Source of the DNA: CAWJNF01 sp963844235 | GTDB taxonomy: Bacteria; Actinomycetota; Thermoleophilia; Gaiellales; Gaiellaceae | Assembly (NCBI GenBank): GCA_963844235.1 | Contig: CAWJNF010000003.1 | Location: forward strand, 186,001-250,000 | Direction of reading: 5' to 3' | DNA: 64,000 nucleotides | Shown here: positions 27,489 through 37,890 of the stretch, piece by piece | Numbering within the stretch: position 1 is the first letter of the stretch | Layout of the letters: each line of letters starts with the position of its first letter | The notes under the pieces: model-generated | The model's database searches: none | The model's input: only the letters and a program-made list of their open reading frames with translations | What the model was told of the DNA's origin: nothing | Position numbers and translations under genes: made by a program

Positions 27489-28094
27489 CTAGGCAGCACG
27501 GGCGACGAACGTCTCGAGCGCCGGGCGCAGCTCGCCGTAACCCGTGAAGCGGCGCTCGAACGCGAGACCGAGCGTCGCCGCCGCGCTGCGGGCCCGCCCC
27601 GTCAGCTCGGCATCGTCCGTCTGGGCGAGAAAGACGACCCGCCGGTAGTTCCCGAACACGTCGCCGATCAGCTCCGGATACCGATCGAGCTTGAGCGGCC
27701 GCAGCACGAGCGCCTCGAAATGACGTGCCAGGAAATCCGTCAGGTAGAACGTCCCCGGCTCCTCGTCCTGCAGCGCCTCCCAGGCGCCGCCCCCGGCAAA
27801 GAAGCCGTAACAGTGGAGCCCCGGGAGCCGCTCGGCACCGTGAGTTGCGAGCACCTCGTCGAGCGCCCCGTTCGTGCCGCAGTCGCCGTAGGCGACGAAG
27901 ACGTGGTCGTACGGGCCGTCCAGCTCCTGCAGCTTCGCGTCCACCGCCGGCGCGATCAGGGCCGGCGTCAGGTGCAGCTTCGCCGGCAGGCAGCGGACGT
28001 CGACGTGCGTCCACCCGTTCAGGCGGACGACGGCGAGCACCTCACGGGCGAGCGCGCCGCAGGCGAGCACGAGGACGGGCGCGCCGGCCGTCAC
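27489..28094 (-). CDS. DUF1638 family protein
   Basis: 201 aa from the GTG at 28094, which overlaps the stop of the activator gene (GTGA). PVLVLACGALAREVLAVV, LPAKLHLTPALIAPAV, YDHVFVAYGDCGTNGALDEVL and GLHCYGFFAG are characteristic of DUF1638. Conserved Cys and His in YGDCG and LHCYGFF could bind metal or cobamide. The biochemical role is unknown; the family is recurrent beside RamA-type activators and methyltransferases, and the tight overlap here supports a function in corrinoid protein maintenance (inference). Confidence 0.75.
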   Translation of the reverse strand: MTAGAPVLVLACGALAREVLAVVRLNGWTHVDVRCLPAKLHLTPALIAPAVDAKLQELDGPYDHVFVAYGDCGTNGALDEVLATHGAERLPGLHCYGFFAGGGAWEALQDEEPGTFYLTDFLARHFEALVLRPLKLDRYPELIGDVFGNYRRVVFLAQTDDAELTGRARSAAATLGLAFERRFTGYGELRPALETFVARAA

Positions 28095-29987
28095 GTGCCC
28101 TCCGGGAACGAGAGCTGCTCGATGAAGCGGTCGTTGAAGTCGGCCCGGTCGGACAGCTCGACATATTCGACCTCTTCGAGCATGGCGTCGGCCGCATGCC
28201 GTTCCTGCATCGAGAGCAGCGCCATCTTCGCTCCCTCTCCCGCCACGTTCCCGGCCGAGACGATACGGGGAAGCGGCAGGCGCGGGACGAGGCCGATCCG
28301 CACCGCGCTCGCGGGCGAGAGGTACGAGCCGAACGAGCCGGCGAGCAGGACCTGCTGAATCTCGCGCCTCGTCGATCCCGAGCTCCCCGACCAGGAGCTT
28401 CCAGCCCGTCGCGATCGCGGCCTTGGCGAACTGCAGCTCGCGGACGTCGCGCTGGGACAGGTAGACGGCGTTCTCGACGTCGCCTTCGGGGCCCTTCCAG
28501 TGGAGCACGAAGACCCGCTCCCCGCCCTCGCGCTCGACGAACCGGCGCGAGAGCTCTGGCGCGCTCGCCGCCGCCTGATCGGCCGTCACCAAGCGCCCCG
28601 ACGCGTCGAGGAGGCCGACGCGGAAGAGCTCCGCCGCGCAGTCGACGAGGCCCGAGCCGCAGATGCCGGCGGGCTCCACCTCCCCGATGACCCCGAGCTC
28701 GAGCGAGTCGTCGCCGATACGCACGACCTCGACCGCCCCGTCGGCGGCGCGCATCCCGCAGCGGATCTGCGCGGCCTCGAAGGCCGGGCCGGCGGGCGCA
28801 GCCGTACAGACGAGCCGATCGGCCGAGCCGAGGGCGATCTCGCAGTTGGTGCCGACGTCGATGAAGAGGCGCAGGCGGCGATCGCGCGTCATCCCGGTGG
28901 CCAGCAGGCCCGCGACGACGTCCCCGCCGACGTAGGCGCCGAGAGCGGGGAACACGGTCGCGCGGGCGCGCGGATGCAGGGCGAGGCCGAGCTCCGCCGC
29001 GGGCATGTCCGGGAACGACCTCGCGGCCATGATGAACGGCGCCACGCCGACGGGCTCGGGGTCGATGCCGAGCGCGAGCTGGGTCATCGTCGCGTTGCCG
29101 GCGAGCGCGACCTCGTACACGTCGCCGGGCTCGACCTCTCCCTGCGCGCACACCTCCTCGGCGAGCTCCTGCATCGTCTGGCAGGCCAGGTCGCGGAGGC
29201 GGTCGAGCGCCTCGGGATCGAGCATCGTCGCCGAGATGCGGGTGATCACGTCGGCGCCGAAGGGCTGCTGGCGGTTGAGCATCGACCGTACCGCGACAGG
29301 CGTGCCCGTCGCGAGGTCGAGCAGGGTGGCGACGACGGTCGTCGTCCCGAGATCGAAGGCGATCGCGTGCAGACGCCCGGTCGTGTCCCCGGGCTCGACG
29401 TCGATGAGGAGATCGTCGGAGACGACGCATGTCACGCGGAAGCCGGAGGCGCGCAGCACGCGCGGGAGGCGGCGCAGCACGCCCGCGTCCACGCGCAGGT
29501 CGAGGTCGTCCATCGCATCGCGCAGGCGCTCGAGGTCGGTGCGCTGATCCTCGAGCGTCGGCTCGGCGAGCTCCACGTAGCGCTTCTGCAGCGACGGGCG
29601 CAGGATCACCTGGCGCCCGACGCCGACGGTCGCCGCTTTCGGGCGGGTGACGAGCGGCGGCACGTCGATCACGAGGTCGGCCTCGGCCTCGGCCCGACAA
29701 GCGAGGCGCCAGCCCTCGGCGAGCTCCTCTTCGCGAAACGCGTGCGCGTCGGGCGCGGTCACCGGCACATGGCCGCCCACGACTCGGACGCGGCACTTCT
29801 TGCACGTCCCGTGGCCCCCGCAGGTCGAGTCGATCGCGATGCCGTTCCACGAAGCGGCGTCGAACACGGTGACTCCGCTCGGCACCCGAACGGCGGTCCC
29901 CGACGGCTCGAAGCGAAGCGCCACCCGCGAGGGGTGGTCGTGGCCGTTCGCGGACGCGTCGACGTTGTCCACGGCGACCTGCGTCAT
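28091..29987 (-). pseudogene. RACo-like reductive activator of corrinoid proteins (ferredoxin-ASKHA ATPase), one frameshift
   Basis: 631 aa if one base is removed. N-terminal [2Fe-2S] ferredoxin domain: C56, C62, C65 (CGGHGTCKKC) and C97. A linker, then the DUF4445/ASKHA ATPase domain begins at AFDLGTTTVVATLLDLATG; FIDVGTNCEIALG, GMRAADGAVE and GICGSGLVD are its phosphate loops. Such proteins use ATP to drive electrons to inactive Co(II) corrinoids, restoring Co(I). At about 28362-28370 the frame slips: GELGIDEA continues as EIQQVLLAGSFGSYL only if one base of GCGCG is dropped. The last 75 codons are otherwise well conserved, so the break is recent or an assembly error. Start and stop both overlap neighbours by 4 nt. 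Confidence 0.85.
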
Positions 29988-30847
29988 ACCGCGGCGGCGG
30001 CCTGCGCCTGGCGGTGCGCGGCGATCCAGCTCATCGCCCACTCGTCGCGGCCGAGCAGCAGGTCGGCCGCCCGGCAGGCGTCCACGGTCTGGGCGGTGCG
30101 GGCGTCCATGATCGCACTGGTGAGGCCGGCGTAGGAGGCGACCGCGAGGAAGGCGGCGCCCAGGGCGTGGCGCGCGGGGAGCCCGAAGGACGTGTTCGAG
30201 GCGCCGAGCGTCATGTTGAGGTCGAGCTCCTCGCGGATCGCGGCGATCGTCTCGAGCGTGGTCACCACGGCCTGCGGGTCGGCGCCGACGGTCATCGCGA
30301 GCGGGTCGATCACCATGTCCTCGAGCGGGATCCCGTAGTCGCCGTGTACGGCCTGCACGAGACGCTTGCAGATCTCGACGCGCTCGGCAGCGGTCTGAGG
30401 GATCCCGGTCTCGTCGTTCGTGAGGCAGATGACGGCGGCGCCGTGCTCCTTGACGAGGGGCAGCACCCGCTCGAGCCGATCCTGCTCGCAGGTGACGGAG
30501 TTCACGAGCGCCTTGCCCTCGTAGACGGCGAGGCCGGCCTCGAGCGCCTCGACCACGGAGGAGTCGATGCAGACCGGCAAGTCGGTGTGCTCCTGGACGA
30601 GCACGATCGCGCGCGAGAGGAGGTCGGCCTCGTCGGTGAGCGGCACGCCCATGTTGACGTCCAGGACGTGCGCGCCCCCGGCCACCTGGTCCTCGACGTC
30701 CTTGACGATCTCGGACAGGTCGCCGGCGCGCAGCGCCTCGGCGAACGCTTTGCGGCCGGTGGGGTTGATCCGCTCGCCGATGATGCAAAACGGCTGGTCG
30801 GGCCCGATGACGACCTCTCTAGACCGCGACCTGAGAACGGTGTGCAT
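29984..30847 (-). CDS. Methyltetrahydrofolate:corrinoid methyltransferase (MtrH/AcsE-like, methyltransferase II)
   Basis: 287 aa pterin-binding TIM barrel related to dihydropteroate synthase. CIIGERINPTGRK, HVLDVNMG, the PVCIDSS strand, ALVNSVTCE and VIDPLAMTVGAD are the folate-binding blocks seen in AcsE and in MT II enzymes of demethylases. It would move the methyl group between the corrinoid protein and tetrahydrofolate. A strong AAGGAGG lies about 12 nt before the ATG, inside the end of metF (29-nt overlap). Stop overlaps the activator gene (ATGA). Confidence 0.88.
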   Translation of the reverse strand: MHTVLRSRSREVVIGPDQPFCIIGERINPTGRKAFAEALRAGDLSEIVKDVEDQVAGGAHVLDVNMGVPLTDEADLLSRAIVLVQEHTDLPVCIDSSVVEALEAGLAVYEGKALVNSVTCEQDRLERVLPLVKEHGAAVICLTNDETGIPQTAAERVEICKRLVQAVHGDYGIPLEDMVIDPLAMTVGADPQAVVTTLETIAAIREELDLNMTLGASNTSFGLPARHALGAAFLAVASYAGLTSAIMDARTAQTVDACRAADLLLGRDEWAMSWIAAHRQAQAAAAV

Positions 30848-31757
30848 ACGCTCCTCTCTCCTCCTTGCTCGGGATCCCGAGATCGCGGCAGAGCCGCGTG
30901 ACGGCGCCGTCGCGCCTGAAGTCGGTCAGGTGCAGCCCGCGAACTCCCGGCAGGGCGAGCGCCTGACGCGCCTGCTCGAGCGCCAGCTGGTAGGCGGTCT
31001 CGGCCGGGTTGCCCGCCTCCTCGATGCGCGCGATGGTATGCGCCGGCACCGCGATGCCGGGGACGTGCTCGTCCATGAAGCGCAGAGAGCCCGCCGACTT
31101 GACGAGCACGATCGTGGGCAGCAGGGCCACGTGCTCCGTCACGCCGCGCTCCTCGAGCGCGATCACGAACGCCTCGAGCCGCTCGGGGTGGTAGGCGATC
31201 TGCAGCTGCAGGAAGCGCGCGCCGGCCTCGACCTTCTTCACAGCCCTCTCCGCACGATGTTCGAGAGGCGGGCCGGCCGCCGTCTCGACGGCGCCGACGA
31301 AGAGCCTCGGCGCCGGCTCGATCGCGCGTCCCGAAAGGTAGCGGCCCTGTCCGAGACCGGTCGCGACGTGAATGAGCTGCGGGCCGTCGAGGTCGAACAC
31401 GCGCTTCGCCTCGGGCTCGTCGCCGGCCGTGACGTCGTCCCCCGTCAGGCAGCAGATGTTCTCGACGCCGTGCAGCGCAGCGCCGACGATGTCCGCCTGG
31501 ATGGCGAGCCGGTTCTTGTCGCGGCAGACGACCTGCATGATCGGCTCGACCCCGGCGTGCAGGAGGGCGATCGCGACCGCGACGTTCGAGGCGTGAGCGT
31601 GAGCGGCCGTGTTGTCGGTCGCGTTCATCGCGTCCACCCAGTGCGCCATCTCGGCGATCCGCTCGTGGAAGGCCTCGAGCGGCCCGCCGTCGACGGACGG
31701 CGCTTCGCCGGTGAGGATCAGCCGGTCGCCCGACTCGACGAGCTCCCGCAGGCTCAC
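30819..31757 (-). CDS. Methylenetetrahydrofolate reductase (MetF-like)
   Basis: 312 aa TIM-barrel flavoprotein from a GTG that overlaps the preceding gene (GTGA). LTGEAPSVDGG, NATDNTAAHAHASNVAVAIALLHAG, MQVVCRDKNRLAIQADIVGAALHGVENICCLTGDD and KKVEAGARFLQLQ match MetF; Asp in the LTGDD block and the FQTQ-like FLQLQ segment are conserved. In this operon it may run in the oxidative direction, turning demethylation-derived methyl-THF into methylene-THF. It pairs with the small MetV-like protein upstream, as in acetogens. Confidence 0.88.
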   Translation of the reverse strand: MSLRELVESGDRLILTGEAPSVDGGPLEAFHERIAEMAHWVDAMNATDNTAAHAHASNVAVAIALLHAGVEPIMQVVCRDKNRLAIQADIVGAALHGVENICCLTGDDVTAGDEPEAKRVFDLDGPQLIHVATGLGQGRYLSGRAIEPAPRLFVGAVETAAGPPLEHRAERAVKKVEAGARFLQLQIAYHPERLEAFVIALEERGVTEHVALLPTIVLVKSAGSLRFMDEHVPGIAVPAHTIARIEEAGNPAETAYQLALEQARQALALPGVRGLHLTDFRRDGAVTRLCRDLGIPSKEERGAYAHRSQVAV

Positions 31758-32131
31758 GGGCGTCCCTCCTCGCGCGACCAGCCCTGGGGCCGCTCGCGGT
31801 CCCGGCCGCTGACCAGGTTGGCCCAGGCCGACGTGCCGGAGAGGCGATTGTCGACCGGCGGCCGGAGCGCGTGGAAATGCCCGCGCCAGGACGCCGGCAG
31901 GAGGGGCAGCGTGCGGGCGCGCTCCTCCGCCTTCACCCAGACGCAGCGCATGTCGGGCTTCACCTCGCAGTTCCCGTTCTCGCGCACCCCGCCGCACGGG
32001 CCGTTGCGCAGCGTCTTCGGGCACGTCATCGGGCACGTCATGCCGGTGTCGTGCAGGACGCACTGGCCGCACATGCGGCAGCCGAAGAGCGGCTTCTTGA
32101 CGCCGTGCTCGATGACGGTGACGACACCCAT
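31754..32131 (-). CDS. MetV-like zinc/Fe-S protein (MTHFR C-terminal domain family)
   Basis: 125 aa with eight cysteines in the first half: C18, C21, C24, C33, C37, C46, C55 and C63 (GCRMCGQC, TCPMTCPKT, GPCGG, NCEV). This is the Cys-rich C-terminal domain found fused to or beside MetF in acetogens, where MetV holds iron-sulfur clusters or zinc and passes electrons to the MetF flavin. The tail 70-125 is not conserved. It precedes metF by a 4-nt overlap and follows the corrinoid gene by 9 nt, so the two were recruited as a unit. Confidence 0.82.
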   Translation of the reverse strand: MGVVTVIEHGVKKPLFGCRMCGQCVLHDTGMTCPMTCPKTLRNGPCGGVRENGNCEVKPDMRCVWVKAEERARTLPLLPASWRGHFHALRPPVDNRLSGTSAWANLVSGRDRERPQGWSREEGRP

Positions 32132-32140
32132 GCCGGGAGC

Positions 32141-32802
<662 letters not shown>

Positions 32803-32806
<4 letters not shown>

Positions 32807-33573
32807 GCTCCTCGATCTCCTGGATGGGACAGCTGGATATGTGCGGACAGCGCGCTCGCCTCGCGCAGGACGAGCGCCGAGAGCTCCGCCAGGCGCTCGC
32901 GCGAGGTGCGCACCGTAGGCGCGGAGACGGAGATCGCGGCAATCACCGTTCCCCGCACGCCGCGCACCGGGGCGGCCGTCGAGCACAGGCCGGCCTCGAG
33001 CTCCTCCCACGTCGTCGCGTAGCCGACGCGCCTGACCTCCTCGAGCTCCCGCAGGAGGTCGGCAATCGTCGTGATCGTGCTCGGTCCGAGCCTGGCGAGC
33101 CGCCCGAACGGCGGCTGGGCGGCGCCGAAGGCCATGAACACCTTGCCCATCGACGACGCGTGGATAGGGATGCGGGCGCCGACCCAGTTGCCGGCGCCGA
33201 GAGGGTGTGTGCTGTCGAGCTGGGCCAGGCGGGCGACGCCTCCGGGTGTCGGGATGGCGATGTTCGTCGTCTCGCCCGTCGCCCGGTTGAGCTCCTCGAG
33301 GTACGGAAACGCCAGGGTGGCCAGATCGCCGACGCTCGAGTCGCCGCGCGCGTAGTCGACGAGCACCGGCCCCGGACGGAAGCCGCCACCCGGGCGCCTC
33401 TGGGCCAGGCCGTTGCGCTCGAGCGCGCGCAGGAGCCGGGCCGCGGTGGACTTCGGCAGCTGCGTGTCCTCCATGACGCCGTTCAGCGTCACGGCCTCGT
33501 CGCTCTCGACGAGGCGAGCGAGGATCCGCGCCGCGCGGTCGATCGCCTGGGCACCTTCGACCATCTTCGCCAT
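32803..33573 (-). CDS. IclR-family transcriptional regulator
   Basis: 256 aa from the ATG at 33573 (13 further upstream codons overlap the operator). N-terminal winged helix AIDRAARILARLVESDEAVTLNGVMEDTQLPKSTAARLLRALERNGL, then an effector-binding GAF-like domain with ETTNIAIPTPGG and ARIPIHASSMGKVFMA. A TTGACG/CATAAT promoter with 18-bp spacing puts the transcript start within a few bases of this ATG, so the mRNA is nearly leaderless. It heads the corrinoid operon and is divergent from the methyltransferase I gene; it very likely senses the methylated substrate or a product. Confidence 0.92.
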
Positions 33574-33575
33574 GG

Positions 33576-33592
33576 GTGCCGCATTATGGCAC
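33576..33592. promoter_or_regulatory. Operator 1 (GTGCC-N7-GGCAC) over the iclR promoter
   Basis: Perfect 5-bp arms with a 7-bp spacer (GCATTAT) cover the CATAAT -10 (33583-33588, minus strand) and the predicted start of the iclR-corrinoid transcript. Binding here would shut off the operon. A second site of the same form and spacing is at 33652-33668, 76 bp centre to centre, about seven helical turns. Confidence 0.65.
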
Positions 33593-33612
33593 TCACTGAC
33601 CACCTGCGTCAA
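33583..33612 (-). promoter_or_regulatory. Promoter of the iclR-corrinoid operon
   Basis: TTGACG (33607-33612) and CATAAT (33583-33588) on the minus strand are separated by 18 bp. The predicted start lies at about 33576, giving a leader of only a few bases before the ATG at 33573. Confidence 0.55.
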
Positions 33613-33651
33613 GCCACGTATAAGCGCAGGCTTCTATACGATCTGCGCTGA

Positions 33652-33668
33652 GTGCCGAGGCGTGGCAC
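33652..33668. promoter_or_regulatory. Operator 2 (GTGCC-N7-GGCAC) before the methyltransferase I gene
   Basis: Same arms and spacing as operator 1, spacer GAGGCGT. It lies just downstream of a TATACG (33635-33640) that may be the -10 of the plus-strand gene. Two sites in phase suggest that IclR binds both and loops or cooperates to control the divergent units together. Confidence 0.6.
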
Positions 33669-33746
33669 CAGGATCCGTTCGGGAGGACGGCGCCCGGCAC
33701 GGGTACGCTACGAACTAGCTAGGGCCGCGAGCAAAGGAGAACGACC

Positions 33747-34913
33747 GTGAAGATCGCCGAGCGCACGCGTATCGCCTTCGAACGCGGAACGCCCGACCGC
33801 GTTCCGTTCCACTGCTGGCTCGGGCTCCCGCTGATCAAGAAGCTGCGGCCGCCCGAGAAGTCCTTCCTCGACCTGTTCGAGGACTGGATCTACGACCCGA
33901 TGGCCTCGATCGTGAAGATGCAGCAGGACGTGGGGCTCGACCCCATGATCACGACGTACAGCCAGCACATCGGCGAGCACGAGATCTGGCCTCGCATGCT
34001 CTTCCCGCGGCCGTTCGAGACGGACACCTGGGTCGAGACCTTCGAGGAGACCGACCGCGGGGACGACTGGCGCCACCACCACCACACCATCCGTACGCCT
34101 GACGGCGACCTCGACTACTCCTACCGCACCGAGGACGGCTTCGGCACGTCGTGCCACGACTTCCTGCTCAAGGGGGACGAGCCGGAGCAGAAGCTCCCGG
34201 CGCTGCGCCACTTCCCGTCCGCCGACCTCTACGACATGACCGTGCTCAAGGGCATGGTGGAACGGGTCGGCGACGAGGCCTGGTGGCTCCACCACGTCAT
34301 CGGCCCGTGGGACATGGCGGCCGAGGTTCGCGGCCTCGTCGACCTCTCGACCGACATCTACGACCGCCCGGAGTTCGTCCACGACCTCATGCGTGTGTGC
34401 ACCGACTGGCTGAAGCCGTTCTACCGCCGCCTCGGGGAGACCGGCATCCACTCGATCTCGATGAACGAGACGTGGGTCGGCGTCGGCGTCGCGCCCGACC
34501 ACTTCCGCGAGTTCATGAAGCCCTACGAGACGGAGTGCGTCGAGGCGGCGCACGACGCCGGCTACCTCGTCAGCTTCCACAACTGCGGCCGCGCCACCCT
34601 CATCCTCGAGGACATGGCCGACACCGGGCCGGACGCGATCGAGACGCTCACGTCGAACCGCTCGTCCGGCGACGTCGACCTCGCCGACGCGAAGCAGCGC
34701 ATCGGGGACCGCGTCTGCCTGTTCGGAGGCTTCAACGAGCACCTCCTGCACGAGGCGGACGCAGACGCCGTCCGGGAGGAGGTCAGGCGTTGTCTCGACG
34801 CGGCGATGGACGGAGGCGGCTACGTGCTGCGCTCGACCGGCCAGCTCTTCGACGCCAAGCCGGGCCTGATCGAGGTCGCGTCGGAGACCGTGCGGGAGCA
34901 CGGGCGGTATTGA
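33747..34913 (+). CDS. Uroporphyrinogen decarboxylase-family methyltransferase (candidate methyltransferase I)
   Basis: 388 aa from a GTG with AAAGGAGA six bases upstream. The fold is the UroD/MtaA-MtbA barrel: AERTRIAFERGTPDRVPFHCW at the start, an inner FHNCGR at 277-282 whose H278-x-C280 matches the zinc ligands of MtaA/MtbA, and CLFGGFNEHLL near 330. The arginines needed by true heme-pathway UroD are not evident. Family members in acetogen demethylase operons strip methyl groups from substrates onto the corrinoid. Divergence from the corrinoid operon with shared operators supports that role; the substrate is unknown. Confidence 0.82.
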   Translation: MKIAERTRIAFERGTPDRVPFHCWLGLPLIKKLRPPEKSFLDLFEDWIYDPMASIVKMQQDVGLDPMITTYSQHIGEHEIWPRMLFPRPFETDTWVETFEETDRGDDWRHHHHTIRTPDGDLDYSYRTEDGFGTSCHDFLLKGDEPEQKLPALRHFPSADLYDMTVLKGMVERVGDEAWWLHHVIGPWDMAAEVRGLVDLSTDIYDRPEFVHDLMRVCTDWLKPFYRRLGETGIHSISMNETWVGVGVAPDHFREFMKPYETECVEAAHDAGYLVSFHNCGRATLILEDMADTGPDAIETLTSNRSSGDVDLADAKQRIGDRVCLFGGFNEHLLHEADADAVREEVRRCLDAAMDGGGYVLRSTGQLFDAKPGLIEVASETVREHGRY

Positions 34914-34930
34914 GGATGCCCTCCCATGTG

Positions 34931-34955
34931 GGGGCCGGATATATCCGGCCCCTAC
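34931..34955. repeat. Dispersed palindromic repeat, perfect 22-bp form
   Basis: A perfect 22-bp palindrome, GGGGCCGGATA mirrored around its centre at 34941/34942, is followed by TAC. It lies 18 bp after the methyltransferase I stop and could serve as its terminator. A second copy follows 38 bp later. Confidence 0.8.
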
Positions 34956-34989
34956 GGGCGCCTTCGGGACGTCCGCCGGTGGGTTGGTG

Positions 34990-35013
34990 TAGGGGCCGGA
35001 TCTCATCCGGCCC
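34990..35013. repeat. Dispersed palindromic repeat, second copy
   Basis: TAGGGGCCGGAT-CTC-ATCCGGCCC with 9-bp arms ends 10 nt before the dehydratase start. Together with the copy at 34931 it separates the methyltransferase I gene from the dehydratase. Confidence 0.75.
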
Positions 35014-35022
35014 GCTCCTGAC

Positions 35023-36998
35023 ATGACCGACGACGGCCTCTTCGACGTCCAGACCGCGGCCGAGGGTCCCTCCGGCGCGCTGCCGCTGACGCCGGATTTC
35101 CTCCGCGACAGCCCCTCCGGCGACGTCTTCGGCCTCACCCAGAACGCCGGCATGGGCTGGGAGGCGTCGAAGGTCGGGCGCGACCAGTTCCTCATCCTGT
35201 CCACCCAGGGCGGCGTGCGGGCAGACGACGGCACGCCGGTCGCGCTCGGCTACCACACCGGCCACTGGGAGGTCGGGCTCCTGGTACGGGAGGCGGCGCT
35301 CGAGCTAGACCGCCTGGGCGGACTGCCGTTCGCCGCGCATGTCTCCGACCCGTGCGACGGCCGCACGCAGGGCACGACCGGGATGTTCGACTCGCTCCCC
35401 TATCGCAACGACGCCGCGCTCGTCCTCCGGCGGCTCGTCCGCTCGCTGCCGCGCCGGCGCGGCGTCATCGGCGTCGGAACCTGCGACAAGGGGCTGCCGG
35501 CGATGCTCATGGCGGTCGCCTCGTTCCGGGAGCTGGCGGGCGCCATCGTGCCCGGCGGCGTCACGCTGCCGCCGTCGCGCGGCGAGGACGCGGGCGCCGT
35601 GCAGACCCTCGGGGCGCGGTTCGCCCACGGGCTCGTCACGCTCGAGGACGCAGCCGATCTCGGCTGCCGCGCCTGCGCCTCGCCGGGAGGCGGCTGCCAG
35701 TTCCTCGGCACGGCGGCGACCTCGCAGGTCGTCGCCGAGGCGCTCGGCCTCACCGTGCCGCATGCGGCCCTCGCGCCGTCGGGTCAGCCGATCTGGCTCG
35801 ACGTCGCCCGCCGGACGGCGGAAGCGGTGCACGGCCAGTGGGAGCACGGGCGCACCGTCGGCGACGTGCTCACGGACGAGGCGATCGAGAACGCCATGCT
35901 CGTCCACGCAGCCTTCGGCGGCTCGACGAACCTGCTCATCCACATCCCCGCAATCGCCCATGCAACCGGCCTGCGCCGCGCCCACCGTCGAGGACTGGCG
36001 CCGAGTCAACCGGGCGGTGCCGCGTCTCGTCGACGCGCTCCCGAACGGCCCGCGGAACCACCCGACGGTACGCGTCTTCCTCGCCGGCGGCGTTCCGGAG
36101 GTGATGCTCCACCTGCGCCGGCTCGGGCTGCTCAACGGCGGCGCGCAGACGGTGCTGGGCAGGAGCTGGGACGACGTGCTCGACGAGTGGGAGGCAAGCG
36201 AGCGCCGGGCACGCCTGCGGGCGCGGCTCGAGGAGGCCGACGGGGTCGACCCGAGCGACGTGATCTCGCCGCCCGACCGCGCGCGCGAGAAGGGCATGAC
36301 CTCGACCGTGTGCTTCCCGAGCGGCAACCTGGCCCCGGGCGGCAGCGTCATCAAGGCGACCGCGATCGACCCCCGCTCGCTCGACGCCGACGGCGTCTAC
36401 CGTCTGACCGGCCGGGCGCGCGTCTTCACGAGCGAGCCCGCCGCGATCGGTGCGATCAAGGGAACCTCGGGAGACCCGATCGAGCCCGGCGACGTCATCG
36501 TGCTCGCGGGCCGCGGGCCGATGGGCACCGGGATGGAGGAGACCTACCAGCTCACCTCGGCCCTCAAGTTCCTCCCGTTCGGCCGCGAAGTCGCCCTCGT
36601 CACCGACGCGCGCTTCTCGGGCGTCTCGACCGGCGCCTGCATCGGCCATGTGAGCCCCGAGGCGCTCGAGGGTGGAGCCGATCGGCCGGCTGCTCGACGG
36701 CGACCGCATTCGGATCGTCGTCGACGCGCTGCGCCTGGAGGCCTCCGTCGACCTGGTCGGCCACGGTGAGGAGGAGTGGGCGCCCGAGGATGCCGACCGC
36801 GTGCTCGCAGAGCGCTCCCTGCGCGACGACGTCGCGCCGGATCCGGAGCTGCCGGCGGACACGGCGCTATGGGCGAAGCTGCAGTCGGTGAGCGGAGGCC
36901 TCTGGGGCGGCTGCGTCTACGACCAGGAGGCGATCCTGCGCGCGCTGGACGACTCGTCCGTTCACACCCCGCGCGACGCCTCCGTCGTCCGGGGCTGA
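35023..36998 (+). pseudogene. YjhG/YagF-type (IlvD/Edd family) sugar-acid dehydratase, two frameshifts
   Basis: Removing two bases gives 657 aa, the length of YjhG. The start FDVQTAAEGPSGALPLTPDFL and SGDVFGLTQNAGMGW is specific to the YjhG/YagF branch, which dehydrates D-xylonate and related acids. Iron-sulfur cysteines are in SDPCDGRTQGT, GVGTCDKGLPA and CRACASPGGGCQF. One extra base near 35971-35985 shifts HATGLRR onto PTVEDWRRVN. Another near 36669-36680 shifts EALEGG onto PIGRLLDGDRIRIVVDA. All segments are otherwise well conserved. Either a young pseudogene or two insertion errors. Confidence 0.82.
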
Positions 36999-37041
36999 GC
37001 GCGCGCGTGCTCCCCAGCGGTGAGCTCGTCGGGTCGCTCGC

Positions 37042-37854
37042 TCAGGGGGCGCGGCGCTCCGCGATCAGGCTCGCATAGGAGATGAAGCCGAAGAACCTGC
37101 CCTCCGCTGCCCGTCGCCGGGCCTCGTCCTTCAGCGCCTCGCCGGCGGCCGCGCCCAATGCACCGCTCCCCACGAGGACGTCCGCCCCGCGATCGACCAG
37201 CGTCAGCATGTAGCCGGGATCGTCGGTCTCGACGTAGCCGTGCGTCCGGAAGCTCACGATTGCCCAATTGCTTCCGCGGACGAGGGCAGGCAACCGGCGG
37301 ACGAGAAACGGGTCGTTCATGAAGGCCTCGAGAGTCGCCCGCACACAGGCCTGCAGCGGATCGTTCTCCGCGATCGCGACCGTCGTCGTCGCATAGTCCC
37401 CGTCGAAGACGGCCAAGCGCCCACCGGGGACGACGACGCGGGCGGCCTCGGCGAGCACCTTCTCCGGACTCGAACGCGTGCGAGAGCACGGTGTGGCAGA
37501 CGACCGCGTCGAACGAATCGTCGTCGTAGGAGAGGTCGCGTCCGTCGTCGATCGCAAACGTCAGGTTGGGCACGCCCTCGGCGAGCCGTCGCGCCCGCGC
37601 CAGAAACACGTCGGACGGGTCGACGCCGACGACCTCCCCCACGCCCTCGCGCGCGGGCGATCGCTCGGGCGATCGCGCCGCTGCCGCACCCGATCTCGAG
37701 CACGCGGGCATCGGCAGGCAGATCGAGTTCGCTCGAGGTAGGAGGCGAGCATCGCCTGCTGCTTGGGGTCGGCCGCCCGGAGCTCCTGCACGTCGGCGAG
37801 TCGCTCCTGAACGGCGACGTCCGCGTCCCGGATGTTCGCGTACACGTCCGGCAT
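37042..37854 (-). pseudogene. SAM-dependent methyltransferase, three frameshifts
   Basis: Starts MPDVYANIRDADVAVQERLADVQE at 37854 and ends GFISYASLIAERRAP at 37042. The SAM core is split: one frame to QQAMLASYLE, the next for VLEIGCGSGAIARAIA, the third for VVGVDPSDVFLARARRLAEG and FDAVVCHTVLSHAF, and the fourth for VLAEAARVVVPGGRLAVFDGDYATT. Extra bases lie near 37725-37735, 37645-37658 and 37462-37475. Restored length is 269 aa. The motifs belong to class I methyltransferases of the UbiE type; the substrate is unknown. It is convergent with the dehydratase. Confidence 0.75.
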
Positions 37855-37890
37855 TCGCTACAGCCCTACGTCAGAGCCGGCTCGAAGAGC

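Noticed and set aside
27489..30788. An 1100-codon open frame on the minus strand
   Set aside because: It joins the DUF1638 gene and most of the activator gene in one frame only because of the extra base at about 28366, and it runs into a shadow of the MtrH-like gene at its start.
33747..34913. Heme-pathway uroporphyrinogen decarboxylase (hemE)
   Set aside because: The H-x-C zinc motif, the lack of HemE signature arginines and the link to a corrinoid protein point to the methyltransferase branch.
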